Shown: positions 32,873 through 43,137 of the stretch, piece by piece
How positions within the stretch are numbered: the first letter of the stretch is position 1
How the letters are laid out: each line of letters opens with the position of its first letter
NCBI GenBank assembly: GCA_050313895.1
Contig: JBNPMI010000005.1
DNA from: JALFST01 sp022779285
GTDB taxonomy: Bacteria > Bacillota > Clostridia > Tissierellales > Peptoniphilaceae
Reading direction: 5' to 3' (one strand)
DNA length: 64,000 bases
The notes under the pieces: generated by a model
Seen by the model: only the letters and a program-made list of their open reading frames with translations
What the model was told of the DNA's origin: nothing
The model's database searches: none
Position numbers and translations under genes: made by a program

Positions 32873-33910
32873 ATGATTGCGCAGTTAAATGAGCTTTTTG
32901 AAGAAGCGCAAAAAAGGATTGAAAAGGCAGCATCGAACGAGGAGCTTGATGCACTTCGTGTAGAGTATTTAGGAAAAAAAGGTCGTGTGACTGAGATCTT
33001 GAAGAATCTTAAATCGCTCGCTCCGGAAATGAAAAAAGAGGTCGGACAAAAAGCAAATGCTGTAAAACAGGCGCTTCATGATGCAATTCACACAAGACAG
33101 GATGCGATCATCAATGAATCCCCTGTGATTCAGGGCACTCTTGATTTGACAAGACCGGGCATGCCTGTAGAACGCGGGGCCCTCCATCCGATTACGCAAA
33201 TGATGTATGACCTCAATGATGCGTTCCGCTCCTTAGGCTTTGAAATTTTTTCCGAGGATGATATTACAAGTGAAAAATATGCTTTTGACAATCTGAATTT
33301 TCCTCCGAATCATCCTGCGAGAGAAACGATGGATACGTATTGGCTGGCAGGAACGGAAGAAAAGCACGGAGCAGAGCGGCTGGCACTGCGTCCGCATCTG
33401 ACGGGAGCTTCGGTTCGTTATCTTCAAAGGCACGGGGCACCGGCTCGTTTTGTTTATCCGGGAAGGGTTTATCGAAATGAAACCACGGATGCGAAGCATG
33501 AGCGAACTTTTACACAATATGAGGCGCTGATCGTGGATAAGGATTTTTCCTTTGCTTCCGGGCAGCTTCTGATCGATACGATTTTAGAGAAGGTTTTTGG
33601 TCATCCTGTACGCACAAGAATGCGTGCGGGCTTTTTCCCGTTTGTCGAACCGGGCTTTGAAATCGACATGGAATGTCAGGTTTGCCATGGCAGGGGATGC
33701 CGTACCTGCCAGCAGGTGGGCTGGCTGGAGGTGATGCCCGGCGGATCGCCGCATCCGAATGTACTGCGCGCTGCAGGTCTGGATCCTTCCATATGGTCCG
33801 GCTTTTATATCAATATCGGTCTTGACCGCTTAGTCATGATGCGATATGCGGTCGAGGATGTCCGCTTGTTCTATAGTCAAGATTTGCGTTTTCTGAAGCA
33901 ATTCCGATAG
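32873..33910 (+). CDS. pheS: Phenylalanyl-tRNA synthetase alpha subunit
   Basis: Catalytic class II subunit of the alpha2-beta2 synthetase. The 345-residue chain has the N-terminal coiled coil (about 1-85), HPLxQ-like LHPITQMMYD, motif 2 around VYRNETTDAKHERTFTQYE, a four-cysteine insert (ECQVCHGRGCRTCQQ) common in bacterial PheS, and motif 3 around INIGLDRLVMMRY. GAAAGGAAG precedes the start. No T-box leader is visible upstream. It lies 9 bases before pheT. Confidence 0.96.
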   Translation: MIAQLNELFEEAQKRIEKAASNEELDALRVEYLGKKGRVTEILKNLKSLAPEMKKEVGQKANAVKQALHDAIHTRQDAIINESPVIQGTLDLTRPGMPVERGALHPITQMMYDLNDAFRSLGFEIFSEDDITSEKYAFDNLNFPPNHPARETMDTYWLAGTEEKHGAERLALRPHLTGASVRYLQRHGAPARFVYPGRVYRNETTDAKHERTFTQYEALIVDKDFSFASGQLLIDTILEKVFGHPVRTRMRAGFFPFVEPGFEIDMECQVCHGRGCRTCQQVGWLEVMPGGSPHPNVLRAAGLDPSIWSGFYINIGLDRLVMMRYAVEDVRLFYSQDLRFLKQFR

Positions 33911-33919
33911 GAGGCAGCC

Positions 33920-36364
33920 ATGAAATTATCGTTGAACTGGTTAAAAAAATATGTGGATCTGCCGGAATCACTTACCATGCAGAAGCTCAGCTATGATCTT
34001 ACAATGCGCACGGTTGAGGTGGAGGATACCGTAGATCTCTCTCAAAAATACAATCACATCGTTGCCGGAAAAATCCTGTCGGTTCAGCCACATCCTGCCG
34101 CAGATCGTCTGCGCGTCTGCCAAGTGGATGTGGGCATGGATGCACCGGTACAGATTGTCTGCGGCGGCGTCAATCTGGAAGAGGGGCATTGGGTTGTATG
34201 TACGCTTCCCGGCTCGTATGCGATATGGCATGGAGAAGGAGAGCCTGTTCTGATTGAAGAAGCGGAGCTTCGAGGAGTTTCTTCCTATGGAATGATCGCA
34301 GGCGCTGCGGAGGTCGGCCTGACTTCGCTCTTTCCCGTCCACGAGGATCATGAGATCATCGATCTGACCACCATGCTTTCGGAAGGAGAGATCGATCTAT
34401 ATGCAGGCATGCCTATTGCAGATGCTTTGGGACTGAATGACATTCTGATCGAGATTGAAAATAAATCCATTACGAATCGTCCGGATCTTTGGGGGCATTA
34501 CGGGATCGCAAGAGAGCTTGCAGCCATTTATCACGTGCCGCTGAAGAAGTTTGTAACCGTGGACTTGCCGAGCGTTGATCACTATCCGGTAACAATTGAA
34601 GACGCTGCCCGCTGCAGACGCTTTCTTGCTGCCAAATTTACAGGGGTGGATGCACGCAAATCTCCGCTTTGGCTGCAAGTCGCATTGATGAAGGTGGATG
34701 TGCGTCCGATCAATGCGTTGGTCGACATTACCAATTATGTGATGATGACGACAGGCAATCCGACGCACGCCTATGATGCGGATCATCTCAAGGGGGGGAT
34801 TGTTGTTCGTCACGCAAGGGATGACGAGAAGCTGACGTTATTGGATGCATCGGAGCTCACGCTTTCTAAGGACGATCTTGTCATTGCAGACGAGGAAAAG
34901 GCGATCGGCTTAGCAGGCATTATGGGAGGTGCTCACGATTCCATTCTGGATCAAACCTCGGAGATTGTTTTTGAAGCGGCCAATTTTGAAGCGGCCGGTG
35001 TTCGCAAATCCTCACAAAAATATGCCGTTCGGACGGAAGCCTCGACGCGCTTTGAAAAGGAGCTGGATACTGAGCGTGCAGCCATGGCTCTTGCACAGAT
35101 GTATGATCTTTTGAAGCGGATTTTTCCGGAGACGGAGCTTGTTGCGTTGGAAGATGCCTATCCCGTGCAGACAATTGCGCGCGTTATCGACGTTTCCCTG
35201 GCGTGGCTCAACCGCCGTCTGGGAAAGAAGGTGAAGGCTCAGGAGGTGATCGAGCTTCTCCATCCCCTGGGCTTTGAGATTGCGGCGAATCTCGTAGAAG
35301 AGGATACGCTTCTGCATATTTCCGTACCGATTTGGCGTTCGACAGGTGATGTTTCCATGCAGGATGATATTCTCGAAGAAGTGGCCCGCATGATCGGCTA
35401 TGAAAATTTCTCGCTCAATCCGCCCGAGGTGGCATTGACAGGCGCAGTGCATCAGCCGAAAGAGGATCTGGATCGGAGAATCCGTGAATATCTCGCTTTC
35501 AGCTGCGGCTTTCAGGAAATTTTCTCCTATCCGTGGATGAAGGATGAATATATCGACGCTTCCGGAATGAGCGCAGATGAGGCACTTCGATTGGGACAGC
35601 CGCCGGCGCCGAATCAGGAAAAATTGCGCATGAGCAATGTTCCGAACATGCTGGAAGCCATCGTGAAGAACCTGAGATATTTTGAGGAATTCTCCATCTT
35701 CGAAGCTGCTGAGGTTTATCAACGGGGCGAGATGGCACCCTCCGATCCTGAAGAAAAGTTGCCGATCCAGCATCACGAATTGGTCGGGGCGATTGTCGGA
35801 AATGATCCGCGCATTCTGTTTTATAAGCTCAAGGGGGTGTTGGAAAATGCGGGAAGGGCCTGCCAGATGCCGGCGTTTGCCTTTTCACAGCAGAATGCGC
35901 CGGAATGGGCGGATCCGCAGGCGTGGCTTAATATGATTGCGGATGGCCAAACGGTAGGCGCTATGGGATTATTGTCCAATCGTGCAAGGCATGCAGCCGG
36001 AATCCGTTATCAGCATGCAGCGATTTTTGTGATGAACACCGATCTTCTGCGTCCCTATGATTCGCGCACGAACCATTATGAGCCGCTGCCGCTTTATCCG
36101 CATGTTCTTCAGGATCTTTCGGTTTTGGTCAAGGAGGAGCTGAGCTGGAGGGAGATCGAAAATGCCGTCAGTTCCCTGGCGGCAAACCTTATGTTTGTAG
36201 ATGAATATCGAGGAAAACAAATTCCTGAGGGCTTTAAATCCCTGACTCTTCGTGTGGAGCTGGCTTCTCAGGCAGGAACGCTCACGCAGAATCAGATTCA
36301 GGAAAAGATGCAGGAGATCCTTGCAGCCCTGAAAAAAATCGGGGCGAACGTGCGTGAAATGTAA
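33920..36364 (+). CDS. pheT: Phenylalanyl-tRNA synthetase beta subunit
   Basis: An 814-residue subunit with the full bacterial domain set: N-terminal EMAP-type tRNA-binding domain (about 40-155, around HPAADRLRVCQVDVG), B3/B4 editing domain (about 210-385, NALVDITNYVMMTTGNPTHA), B5 domain, core domain and C-terminal FDX-ACB anticodon-binding domain (about 715-814, PLYPHVLQDLSVLV). Length is usual. AGGAGG precedes the ATG. The stop codon TAA shares its last base with the ATG of the U32 peptidase gene. Confidence 0.96.
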   Translation: MKLSLNWLKKYVDLPESLTMQKLSYDLTMRTVEVEDTVDLSQKYNHIVAGKILSVQPHPAADRLRVCQVDVGMDAPVQIVCGGVNLEEGHWVVCTLPGSYAIWHGEGEPVLIEEAELRGVSSYGMIAGAAEVGLTSLFPVHEDHEIIDLTTMLSEGEIDLYAGMPIADALGLNDILIEIENKSITNRPDLWGHYGIARELAAIYHVPLKKFVTVDLPSVDHYPVTIEDAARCRRFLAAKFTGVDARKSPLWLQVALMKVDVRPINALVDITNYVMMTTGNPTHAYDADHLKGGIVVRHARDDEKLTLLDASELTLSKDDLVIADEEKAIGLAGIMGGAHDSILDQTSEIVFEAANFEAAGVRKSSQKYAVRTEASTRFEKELDTERAAMALAQMYDLLKRIFPETELVALEDAYPVQTIARVIDVSLAWLNRRLGKKVKAQEVIELLHPLGFEIAANLVEEDTLLHISVPIWRSTGDVSMQDDILEEVARMIGYENFSLNPPEVALTGAVHQPKEDLDRRIREYLAFSCGFQEIFSYPWMKDEYIDASGMSADEALRLGQPPAPNQEKLRMSNVPNMLEAIVKNLRYFEEFSIFEAAEVYQRGEMAPSDPEEKLPIQHHELVGAIVGNDPRILFYKLKGVLENAGRACQMPAFAFSQQNAPEWADPQAWLNMIADGQTVGAMGLLSNRARHAAGIRYQHAAIFVMNTDLLRPYDSRTNHYEPLPLYPHVLQDLSVLVKEELSWREIENAVSSLAANLMFVDEYRGKQIPEGFKSLTLRVELASQAGTLTQNQIQEKMQEILAALKKIGANVREM

Positions 36365-38772
36365 TGAAAATGCCGCAATGTGAAATCATGGCTCCGGTGG
36401 GCAATGCCGCAATGTTCGACGCGGCATTGGCGGCCGGCGCCGATGCTGTTTACCTGGGTATCAAGCGCTTCGGTGCCAGAGCTTATGCAGAGAATTTTTC
36501 CGATGAGGATCTGGCAGTCCGGATACGAAAAGCCCATCTTGCAGGTGTTCGTGTGTATATTACCGTGAATACATTGATCAAACAGGACGAAATGGAGGAC
36601 TGTCTTGCCCGGATCGCACGCCTGAAGGAGATGGGATGTGATGCGCTTATCGTGCAGGATCTGGGCCTTGTTGCGGAATGCCGTAAAAGATTTCCGGAGC
36701 TTCCTCTCCACGCTTCCACACAGATGAGTGTCACATCGCTTGCCGGAGCCATGGTGCTTGAGGCAATGGGATTTCGCCGCGTTGTCCTCGGACGGGAAAT
36801 TTCCTGTGAGGAGACCGGCCGCATTGCAGAAAACACGGATCTGGAGCTTGAAGTATTTGCGCACGGATCACTCTGCGTCTGCGTATCAGGACAATGCCTG
36901 TTAAGCTCCTTTGCCGGAGGACGCAGCGGAAATCGCGGCCGGTGTGCTCAGCCATGCAGAAAAAGCTATACGCTGGAATCCTCCGATGGAAGAGTTTTGG
37001 CTGAAAACACGTATCTGAGTCCGCGGGATCTTTCCACCGTGGAGGAGGTAAAAACATATCTGTCTTTGGGAATTCATGCAATTAAAATCGAAGGCCGCAT
37101 GAAAAAGCCGGAATATGTGTATCAGGCGGTACGCACTTATCGGGAAGCGAGAGACGGAAAAGAGACGGATGCCCGCAAGCTGCAGCTCATGACCAATCGA
37201 CCGTTTACCAAGGGCTTTTTCTTTCATGACTTCGGTATCCGTTATGCATATGACCAAAATGACGAAACGGGATTTTGTGTAGGTCACATTCAGCGGAAGG
37301 GACGCAGAATCCTCCTTTTGCTTCAGGAGGAGCTTCAAAAGGGAGATATGCTGCGCCTTCCGGGGAAAAAGCATAGCTTTCCTTATACGGTAACGGCCTC
37401 ATATCATAAAGGTGAGGAGATGGATTTGAGCCGTTTCCGGGATCTTTCGACCGGAGCGCCCGTTCGTCAGATTTTCGCTCAAAGCGTACGTGATGCGATG
37501 GAAAAAAGCAAAAAAGAGCTGTCTCAGTCACAGGATCGGGTATTTCGAGCAAAAATGGCTCTCACATTGGAGCCCGGAAAGCCGATGACGCTCACCCTAT
37601 CGGCGAAAGACAACAGCGTCACCGTAAGAGGCATATGCCCTGAAAAAGCGAAGACAAGGGGACTTTCGGAAGACGACCTCAATCGCATTTTCGGAAAATT
37701 AGGAGGCACGCCCTTCTTCCTTTCCGGCCTGAAGGTGAATATGCCGGAGCCTGTTTTTGTGCGCATTTCAGAGCTGAACGCCTTGAGGCGCGATGCGGTG
37801 GAAAAGTGGATGAGAACGCATTGGAACGGGCGGCTGCAAAAGACAAGGGATCAATCGATGCCGAGGTTTTCACCCCTTTCCGGAAAACGGCTGGAGCGCC
37901 TGCAAAATCAAGAGAGGGACTTGACGATTCTGTGGGATACAAGGCGATATCCCGATGAAATCTGCTTTTCTATCGCCGGTGTCGATCAGATTCTTGTGCA
38001 CTCGATCGATCAGGCCGAGGCGTGGCATCATGCCTGTCCGTCTCTTGTGATTCTGCTGTACCTTCCGGTGCTGCAGGAGCAGGCGGCATGGGAAAAGATT
38101 CAGGAAAAGATTTTGAAGGCCGATTCCATCGACGGGGTTTATGCAAATACACTCAATGAATGGGGTGAGGCCTGGCAGCTGTTTCGAAAGGGCTGGGATG
38201 GGGGCCTTGCCTTGGGACCGGGACTTCATCTGATGAATTCCTCCGCTTTTGCCCGGATTGCGGAAAATATAGGGGATAGCCGAATTCTATCCATTGCGCC
38301 CTCTCTTGAGCTGACACTAAATGAATTGCTGAGTATTTCAGCGGTTCGGGATCGAAGAGGTCTGCCGGGGAATGCAGGCTTGGAATGGCTGGTCTATGGA
38401 CGGATTCCCGGAATGGTGGCAAAGCATTGCCCGGCCTCTCTGATCAAAAGATGTGTGGACGCCTCGGAATGTGCAAGCTGTACATTTCGAGACGGGTGGA
38501 TGCTTCGAGATGCCTACGGTGCCAGACCTTTTGTGCGTGATCATGGAGTCACTACGATTTACACCCCGGAGACGCTGGACTTGCGTCTTCTTTCACCGCT
38601 TCCCGGGATCATCAAAAAGGGGAAACTGCGTATTGTGGATGACGGCAGTGAGGAATGTATCGAGGCTCTTCAGGATTGGATCGCATTTCGCACGGGTAAG
38701 AAAATGACAAATGCATCCGGACAAAGCAAGAGAAAGCACTTTATGGGACATTGGATACAAGGGATCGAATGA
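36364..38772 (+). CDS. U32-family peptidase with C-terminal DUF3656
   Basis: An 802-residue protein of the U32 group, of which members act in collagen degradation or, as RlhA, TrhP and UbiU/V, in RNA hydroxylation and related redox chemistry. The N-terminal barrel begins IMAPVGNAAMFDAALAAGAD, and the signature around residues 160-205 (EVFAHGSLCVCVSGQCLLSS, then GRCAQPCRKSY) carries the conserved cysteines that hold an iron-sulfur cluster in studied relatives. A long C-terminal part matches the extended two-part architecture. The peptidase label is historical; RNA modification is at least as likely. It is in the pheST-mutS2 cluster. Confidence 0.85.
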   Translation: MKMPQCEIMAPVGNAAMFDAALAAGADAVYLGIKRFGARAYAENFSDEDLAVRIRKAHLAGVRVYITVNTLIKQDEMEDCLARIARLKEMGCDALIVQDLGLVAECRKRFPELPLHASTQMSVTSLAGAMVLEAMGFRRVVLGREISCEETGRIAENTDLELEVFAHGSLCVCVSGQCLLSSFAGGRSGNRGRCAQPCRKSYTLESSDGRVLAENTYLSPRDLSTVEEVKTYLSLGIHAIKIEGRMKKPEYVYQAVRTYREARDGKETDARKLQLMTNRPFTKGFFFHDFGIRYAYDQNDETGFCVGHIQRKGRRILLLLQEELQKGDMLRLPGKKHSFPYTVTASYHKGEEMDLSRFRDLSTGAPVRQIFAQSVRDAMEKSKKELSQSQDRVFRAKMALTLEPGKPMTLTLSAKDNSVTVRGICPEKAKTRGLSEDDLNRIFGKLGGTPFFLSGLKVNMPEPVFVRISELNALRRDAVEKWMRTHWNGRLQKTRDQSMPRFSPLSGKRLERLQNQERDLTILWDTRRYPDEICFSIAGVDQILVHSIDQAEAWHHACPSLVILLYLPVLQEQAAWEKIQEKILKADSIDGVYANTLNEWGEAWQLFRKGWDGGLALGPGLHLMNSSAFARIAENIGDSRILSIAPSLELTLNELLSISAVRDRRGLPGNAGLEWLVYGRIPGMVAKHCPASLIKRCVDASECASCTFRDGWMLRDAYGARPFVRDHGVTTIYTPETLDLRLLSPLPGIIKKGKLRIVDDGSEECIEALQDWIAFRTGKKMTNASGQSKRKHFMGHWIQGIE

Positions 38773-38790
38773 GTCGAGGAAGGAGGACTT

Positions 38791-41145
38791 ATGGATAAGT
38801 CCGTACTATATACTCTGGAATACGATAAGATTTTACAACAGCTGAGTCATTATGCAGAGTCTTCCTTAGGAAAAAATAAAGCAGAAAATTTATTACCATT
38901 TACGACTTTTCAGGAAGCACAAAGAGCACAGGAGGAGACGGATGAAGCGGTCGGTCTCATTCTGAAGCTCGGGAATCCTCCGCTTTTCGGAATTTACGAA
39001 GTAAAGAGCGCTTTGAAGCGGGCGGAGCTAGGAGGTGTGCTCTCTATGGGGCAGCTTCTTGAAATCTCGGAGAGTCTTCGTGTTGCCGGCGCTCTGCATC
39101 AGTATGCAGATGAGGCGGAAGAAAGTCTTTTTGTGAATGAAATTCGTGCACTCTTTGTCCAAAAGGGTCTGGAGGAGGAAATCGCGAATGCCATTTTAAG
39201 TGAAGATCAAATGGCGGATACCGCATCTCATACTCTCTTCGGCATTCGCCGATCTCGCAAGGCAAAGCAGGATCAGATCAAAACAAGGCTCAATGCCATT
39301 ATGATGGGAGCCTCTCAAAAGGGGCATCTTCGCGAAAATCTGATTACCATGCGAGACGGCCGGTATGTTCTTCCCGTCAAGGCGGAGGATAGAGGCTCGG
39401 TCAAAGGGATTGTGCATGACCAAAGCGGTTCAGGAGCAACGGTATTTATCGAGCCCATGGCCATTGTTGAACTGAACAATGAAATTCGTCAATTAGAGCT
39501 GGACGAAAGAGAGGAGATCCAACGGATCCTGGCAGAATTATCCATGGAGGTCAGTGAATATTCCGAGGAAATTTCAGGCAACCAGGATCTTTTGCAATAT
39601 CTGGATTTCACCTTTGCAAAGGCGAAATATGCTCTCGCAATAGAGGCGTCGCGTCCCGAATTTACCGAGGATCGCGTAATCGACCTTCATGGAGCCCGTC
39701 ACCCGCTGCTGGGAAAAACGGTAGTGCCGATTGATATTCGTCTTGGAAAAGATTTCAATACTCTGGTGATCACGGGCCCGAATACGGGCGGAAAAACCGT
39801 GACGCTCAAAACCCTCGGATTGATGCAGGCCATGGCTCAGGCAGGGCTCCAGATTCCCGCACGAAGTCCCTCCAAGGTGGGAGTATTTCAAAATATTGAT
39901 GCGGATATCGGCGATAAGCAATCCATCGAAATGAGCCTTTCCACATTTTCCGCGTCCATGACCAATATTGTGCGAATGCTGAACAATGCCGATGAAGGTT
40001 CGTTGCTGCTCTTTGACGAAATCGGATCGGGAACGGACCCCACGGAGGGAGCGGCGATTGCCATGGCAATTCTGGAACGTCTTACCGCCTATGGCATCCG
40101 TACCGTCGCGACTACGCATTATTCCGAGCTCAAGCTTTTTGCGATTCGCGAAAAGGAGGTGCAAAACGCATCGGTCGAATTTAATGTGGAGACGCTTTCT
40201 CCGACATATCGTCTGATGATCGGATTGCCGGGAAGATCCAATGCCTTTGAGATTTCCAGACGGTTGGGGCTCTCTGAGGAGGTTCTGCAGGATGCACAAA
40301 AATATTTGGATCAGGAGTCGATTCAATTTGAGGATGTTTTGGCCGACATTGAAAAGAGCCGATTGGAAAGTGAAAAGGAACGCGAAAGGATTGCCCGTCA
40401 ACGTCAGGAATACACGGAAAAGCTGCTTGCCATGCAGGCCGAGCTTGATCGTGCCAAGAAAGCCTACGAGCGTGATATGGACAGAGCTCGTGGAGAAGCG
40501 GATCGGCTGATTCGCGAGGCGCAGGAGGAGGCGCAGCATCTGATTCGTCAGGCGAAAAAAGCCGGAGGAAAGGATCTGCGTTCTTTGGATCGCACGCTTA
40601 CGGAAATCAATGAAAGCTCTAAAAAAGCAAGGGCTCGTTATCACGTAGAAAAACAGCATGCGCAAAATGCAGGCCCCGAAAATCTGAAAATCGGGGAAAG
40701 CGTGCGTATCGTCAGTATGAATCAGGTGGGCACCGTCATCGAGGGTCCTTTTTCCAATGGAGAGATTTTGATTCAGATGGGGATTCTGAAGGTGAAGTCC
40801 AATCTGAACGATGTTGTCCGCGTGGATGAGGAGCCGGAAATTCATCTTTCACACGAAAGACCGTCAAAATCGATGCAGACGGGCGCACGCAAGGCTCTCG
40901 AGGTTTCTGCACAATTAGACCTTCGCGGGCGCCGTTTTGATGAAGCGATGCAGGAAGCGGACAAATATTTGGACGATGCGGTTTTGGCCGGGCTGCATAC
41001 GGTGCGCATTATCCACGGCAAGGGAACGGGAGCCTTGCGAAAGGGAATCCATGAACGTCTCAAAAAGGATCGCCGCGTGGCAAAATTCGGCTTTGCCGAT
41101 GCCAGAGAAGGCGGAACGGGTGCGACGGACATCGAATTAAAATGA
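38791..41145 (+). CDS. mutS2: MutS2 ATPase/endonuclease
   Basis: A 784-residue MutS-like protein without the mismatch-recognition domain. The ATPase core has Walker A TGPNTGGKTVTLKTLG near residue 333 and Walker B LLLFDEIGSGTDPTEGAA. A long coiled coil (about 515-620) leads to a C-terminal Smr endonuclease domain with LDLRGRRFDEAM and IIHGKGTGALR. MutS2 suppresses homologous recombination in Helicobacter; in Bacillus it (RqcU) splits collided ribosomes. Its place beside translation genes fits the ribosome role, but this is inference. AGGAGG precedes the ATG. Confidence 0.94.
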   Translation: MDKSVLYTLEYDKILQQLSHYAESSLGKNKAENLLPFTTFQEAQRAQEETDEAVGLILKLGNPPLFGIYEVKSALKRAELGGVLSMGQLLEISESLRVAGALHQYADEAEESLFVNEIRALFVQKGLEEEIANAILSEDQMADTASHTLFGIRRSRKAKQDQIKTRLNAIMMGASQKGHLRENLITMRDGRYVLPVKAEDRGSVKGIVHDQSGSGATVFIEPMAIVELNNEIRQLELDEREEIQRILAELSMEVSEYSEEISGNQDLLQYLDFTFAKAKYALAIEASRPEFTEDRVIDLHGARHPLLGKTVVPIDIRLGKDFNTLVITGPNTGGKTVTLKTLGLMQAMAQAGLQIPARSPSKVGVFQNIDADIGDKQSIEMSLSTFSASMTNIVRMLNNADEGSLLLFDEIGSGTDPTEGAAIAMAILERLTAYGIRTVATTHYSELKLFAIREKEVQNASVEFNVETLSPTYRLMIGLPGRSNAFEISRRLGLSEEVLQDAQKYLDQESIQFEDVLADIEKSRLESEKERERIARQRQEYTEKLLAMQAELDRAKKAYERDMDRARGEADRLIREAQEEAQHLIRQAKKAGGKDLRSLDRTLTEINESSKKARARYHVEKQHAQNAGPENLKIGESVRIVSMNQVGTVIEGPFSNGEILIQMGILKVKSNLNDVVRVDEEPEIHLSHERPSKSMQTGARKALEVSAQLDLRGRRFDEAMQEADKYLDDAVLAGLHTVRIIHGKGTGALRKGIHERLKKDRRVAKFGFADAREGGTGATDIELK

Positions 41146-41154
41146 GGAGGAAAT

Positions 41155-41862
41155 ATGCACGATATTCAAAATGTATATTCGGATTTTATTGATCGATTAA
41201 AGAAGACGGCTTCGGGCATTCCCGTCCTGTTGTCGGCCGGAGCGGTCTACGGGGTTCTGCAGCTCCTGTTTTATCCCCTTTTGGGAGTAATCGCTGTTGG
41301 CGCAGGAGCCATTCTCGTGAGTCTGATGCGCTGGATTTTACAACTCGCTTTTTTCTCTTTTTTTGCCGGCTTAATGTTGCACTTGCTGCGTTATCATCGT
41401 CTGAGACTCGATCAGCTGAAGCAATGGGATACTTCGTATATCGGACCGCTTAGCCAGCTCTTCTTCCTGTTATGGATTGTGGAGGTTCTTTTTGGCCTGC
41501 TGCCCTTGCCGTCAGAGCTGAAAGCATTGATTTTACTGATATGGCATGTATTTACGGCCCCTGCATTCGAGGCGGTTTATTTCGGCAATGTGTACCCGCA
41601 AAATATTTTTTCCTTTCTGACGGGATTCTGGTCCGATAATTATCTTGCGATTCTTCCTTTTGCCGTTGCAGTGATTCTGGTGTCGCAATTCCGCTTTACC
41701 GGATCCTTTTTGCTTCGCTTTCTGGGGCCGGGCGCCGGGGCCAACTATATTATTTTAGGAATCGCAGAGGCGTTTTATCTCTATTTGAAAGGAGTGCTTT
41801 TCAGCATTCTCTTCAATTCCACACCGAGGTCAAGAGAATTTCGCAGGAGGGCATCGCATTGA
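41155..41862 (+). CDS. Predicted integral membrane protein
   Basis: A 235-residue protein with about five hydrophobic helices: roughly 22-60, 62-82, 100-118, 125-135 and 160-185, with a further helix near 195-215. The C-terminus is basic (SREFRRRASH). No family is recognised; charged residues are concentrated in the loops. AGGAGG precedes the ATG 9 bases after mutS2. Its stop codon overlaps the TTG start of the TPR gene, so the two are probably coupled and their products may work together. Confidence 0.7.
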   Translation: MHDIQNVYSDFIDRLKKTASGIPVLLSAGAVYGVLQLLFYPLLGVIAVGAGAILVSLMRWILQLAFFSFFAGLMLHLLRYHRLRLDQLKQWDTSYIGPLSQLFFLLWIVEVLFGLLPLPSELKALILLIWHVFTAPAFEAVYFGNVYPQNIFSFLTGFWSDNYLAILPFAVAVILVSQFRFTGSFLLRFLGPGAGANYIILGIAEAFYLYLKGVLFSILFNSTPRSREFRRRASH

Positions 41863-43061
41863 AAATCACAGATCTTTTGAAAAGCTGGAATGATCGTGTC
41901 GCCTTTTTGGAGCTCAAGCCGGGACATGCCATGATCGGCTCGGTGAATACGGAAGGTGTTCCTCTTCCGATTCGCATGGTGGATTTTTTAAACGGAATCG
42001 AATCCGAGCTTGCGGAAACCATTGATCTGCGTTTTTTTCTGAAAGGGATGGTTTGGATTTTAGGAATTGATGCGGAATTTCCTTATCATGATACCTATTG
42101 CAAAATTCTTCGGGAGGCTTTGCGGGAGCCCGATCAATATGCTGCTCAGCTCGGTGTGGAGGAGCTTCAGCAGGTGCAGCGCTATTTGCAGGAGCAGGAG
42201 CTCCGGCCGGAAACGGTGCTTTCAGAAGAAACGGCTCATCCGCAAGATCCGGAAACAGAAGAGAAAATCCGCTTTCATACAACACAGGCCATGATTGCTT
42301 TTCGTGCGGCATATTTGCTCAACGATCACAATACCTTTGCGGCGGTGCAATTTGCAAGACTGCTGGTGCAATATCACAGAATTGCCGATCAGGGAGAGGA
42401 TGCGGTACAGGAGGCTTCCCATATTTTAGAGCATGCGCTGCACCATGATGATACGAATCCGGCAGCCAATGAAGCTCTGGGCGAACTCAATGAAAACATG
42501 GGAAATTATGCCAAGGCGACTGCATACTATCAACGGGCTATGGCCCATACCGATCAGGAGCCTATTTTGAGCGAGCTTCGCGAAGCCATTCGCAGAATTG
42601 CGCCGGAAACCGCGATTGAAAACGGATTATACGCTATGCGGCGCGCAGATTTTGAATCGGCAATCGAGATTTTGATGGAAGCAAAAGCGGAATCGAATCG
42701 TTATGATGTCGATTATTATCTCGGGGTAGCTTACCAAAGCATGGGAAATTACGATGCTTCCGTTGAGGCGCTGAGCGCTTCTCTTCAAAAGGGAGGAGAC
42801 TTCGGAGAGCTCTACAATGCACTCGTGTTCAGCCTGAGTCAGAAGGGCGAAATTGTTCATGCCGGGGAGGTGGCAGATGAAGGACTGAAAAAGCATCCCG
42901 CAGATCTTCGCCTGCGTTATAATCGCGCTGCTCTTTTAGGAAAGATGGGCAAGAAAGAAAAGGCAATCGAGGATTTGGACTTTATCTTGGAATATGCGGA
43001 TCTCTCTGATGAAATGTTCAATCAGACCATGATCCTGAAAACGGAAATACAAAATTCATAG
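41859..43061 (+). CDS. Tetratricopeptide-repeat protein, TTG start
   Basis: A 400-residue soluble protein made largely of TPR units: the clearest are at about 200-235 (NEALGELNENMGNYAKATAY), 275-310 (YLGVAYQSMGNYDASVEALS) and 345-380 (YNRAALLGKMGKKEKAIEDL). The N-terminal 110 residues are not repeat-like. It probably acts as a scaffold for other proteins. The start is TTG with AGGAGG 7 bases upstream; no nearby ATG or GTG gives a full N-terminus. It is the last gene before a strong terminator. Confidence 0.78.
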   Translation: MKITDLLKSWNDRVAFLELKPGHAMIGSVNTEGVPLPIRMVDFLNGIESELAETIDLRFFLKGMVWILGIDAEFPYHDTYCKILREALREPDQYAAQLGVEELQQVQRYLQEQELRPETVLSEETAHPQDPETEEKIRFHTTQAMIAFRAAYLLNDHNTFAAVQFARLLVQYHRIADQGEDAVQEASHILEHALHHDDTNPAANEALGELNENMGNYAKATAYYQRAMAHTDQEPILSELREAIRRIAPETAIENGLYAMRRADFESAIEILMEAKAESNRYDVDYYLGVAYQSMGNYDASVEALSASLQKGGDFGELYNALVFSLSQKGEIVHAGEVADEGLKKHPADLRLRYNRAALLGKMGKKEKAIEDLDFILEYADLSDEMFNQTMILKTEIQNS

Positions 43062-43063
43062 AG

Positions 43064-43093
43064 AAATCCGCCGAAAAAAAGGCGGATTTTTTT
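43064..43093 (+). terminator. Terminator of the pheST-mutS2 gene cluster
   Basis: AAATCCGCC and GGCGGATTT form a perfect 9-bp stem with an 8-base A-rich loop, followed by a seven-T run. Confidence 0.92.
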
Positions 43094-43102
43094 GTTTCGG
43101 GT

Positions 43103-43131
43103 TTGACAACGTATTTCCTCTTTGCTAATCT
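43103..43131 (+). promoter_or_regulatory. Promoter of the purine operon
   Basis: Perfect TTGACA, a 17-base spacer and a weak TAATCT -10. It begins 9 bases after the preceding terminator and leaves a leader of about 130 bases before purE. Confidence 0.65.
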
Positions 43132-43137
43132 TTACAT

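Noticed and set aside
39574..40845. 423-codon open frame on the minus strand
   Set aside because: It lies fully antisense to mutS2, which has all family motifs and an RBS; a composition shadow.
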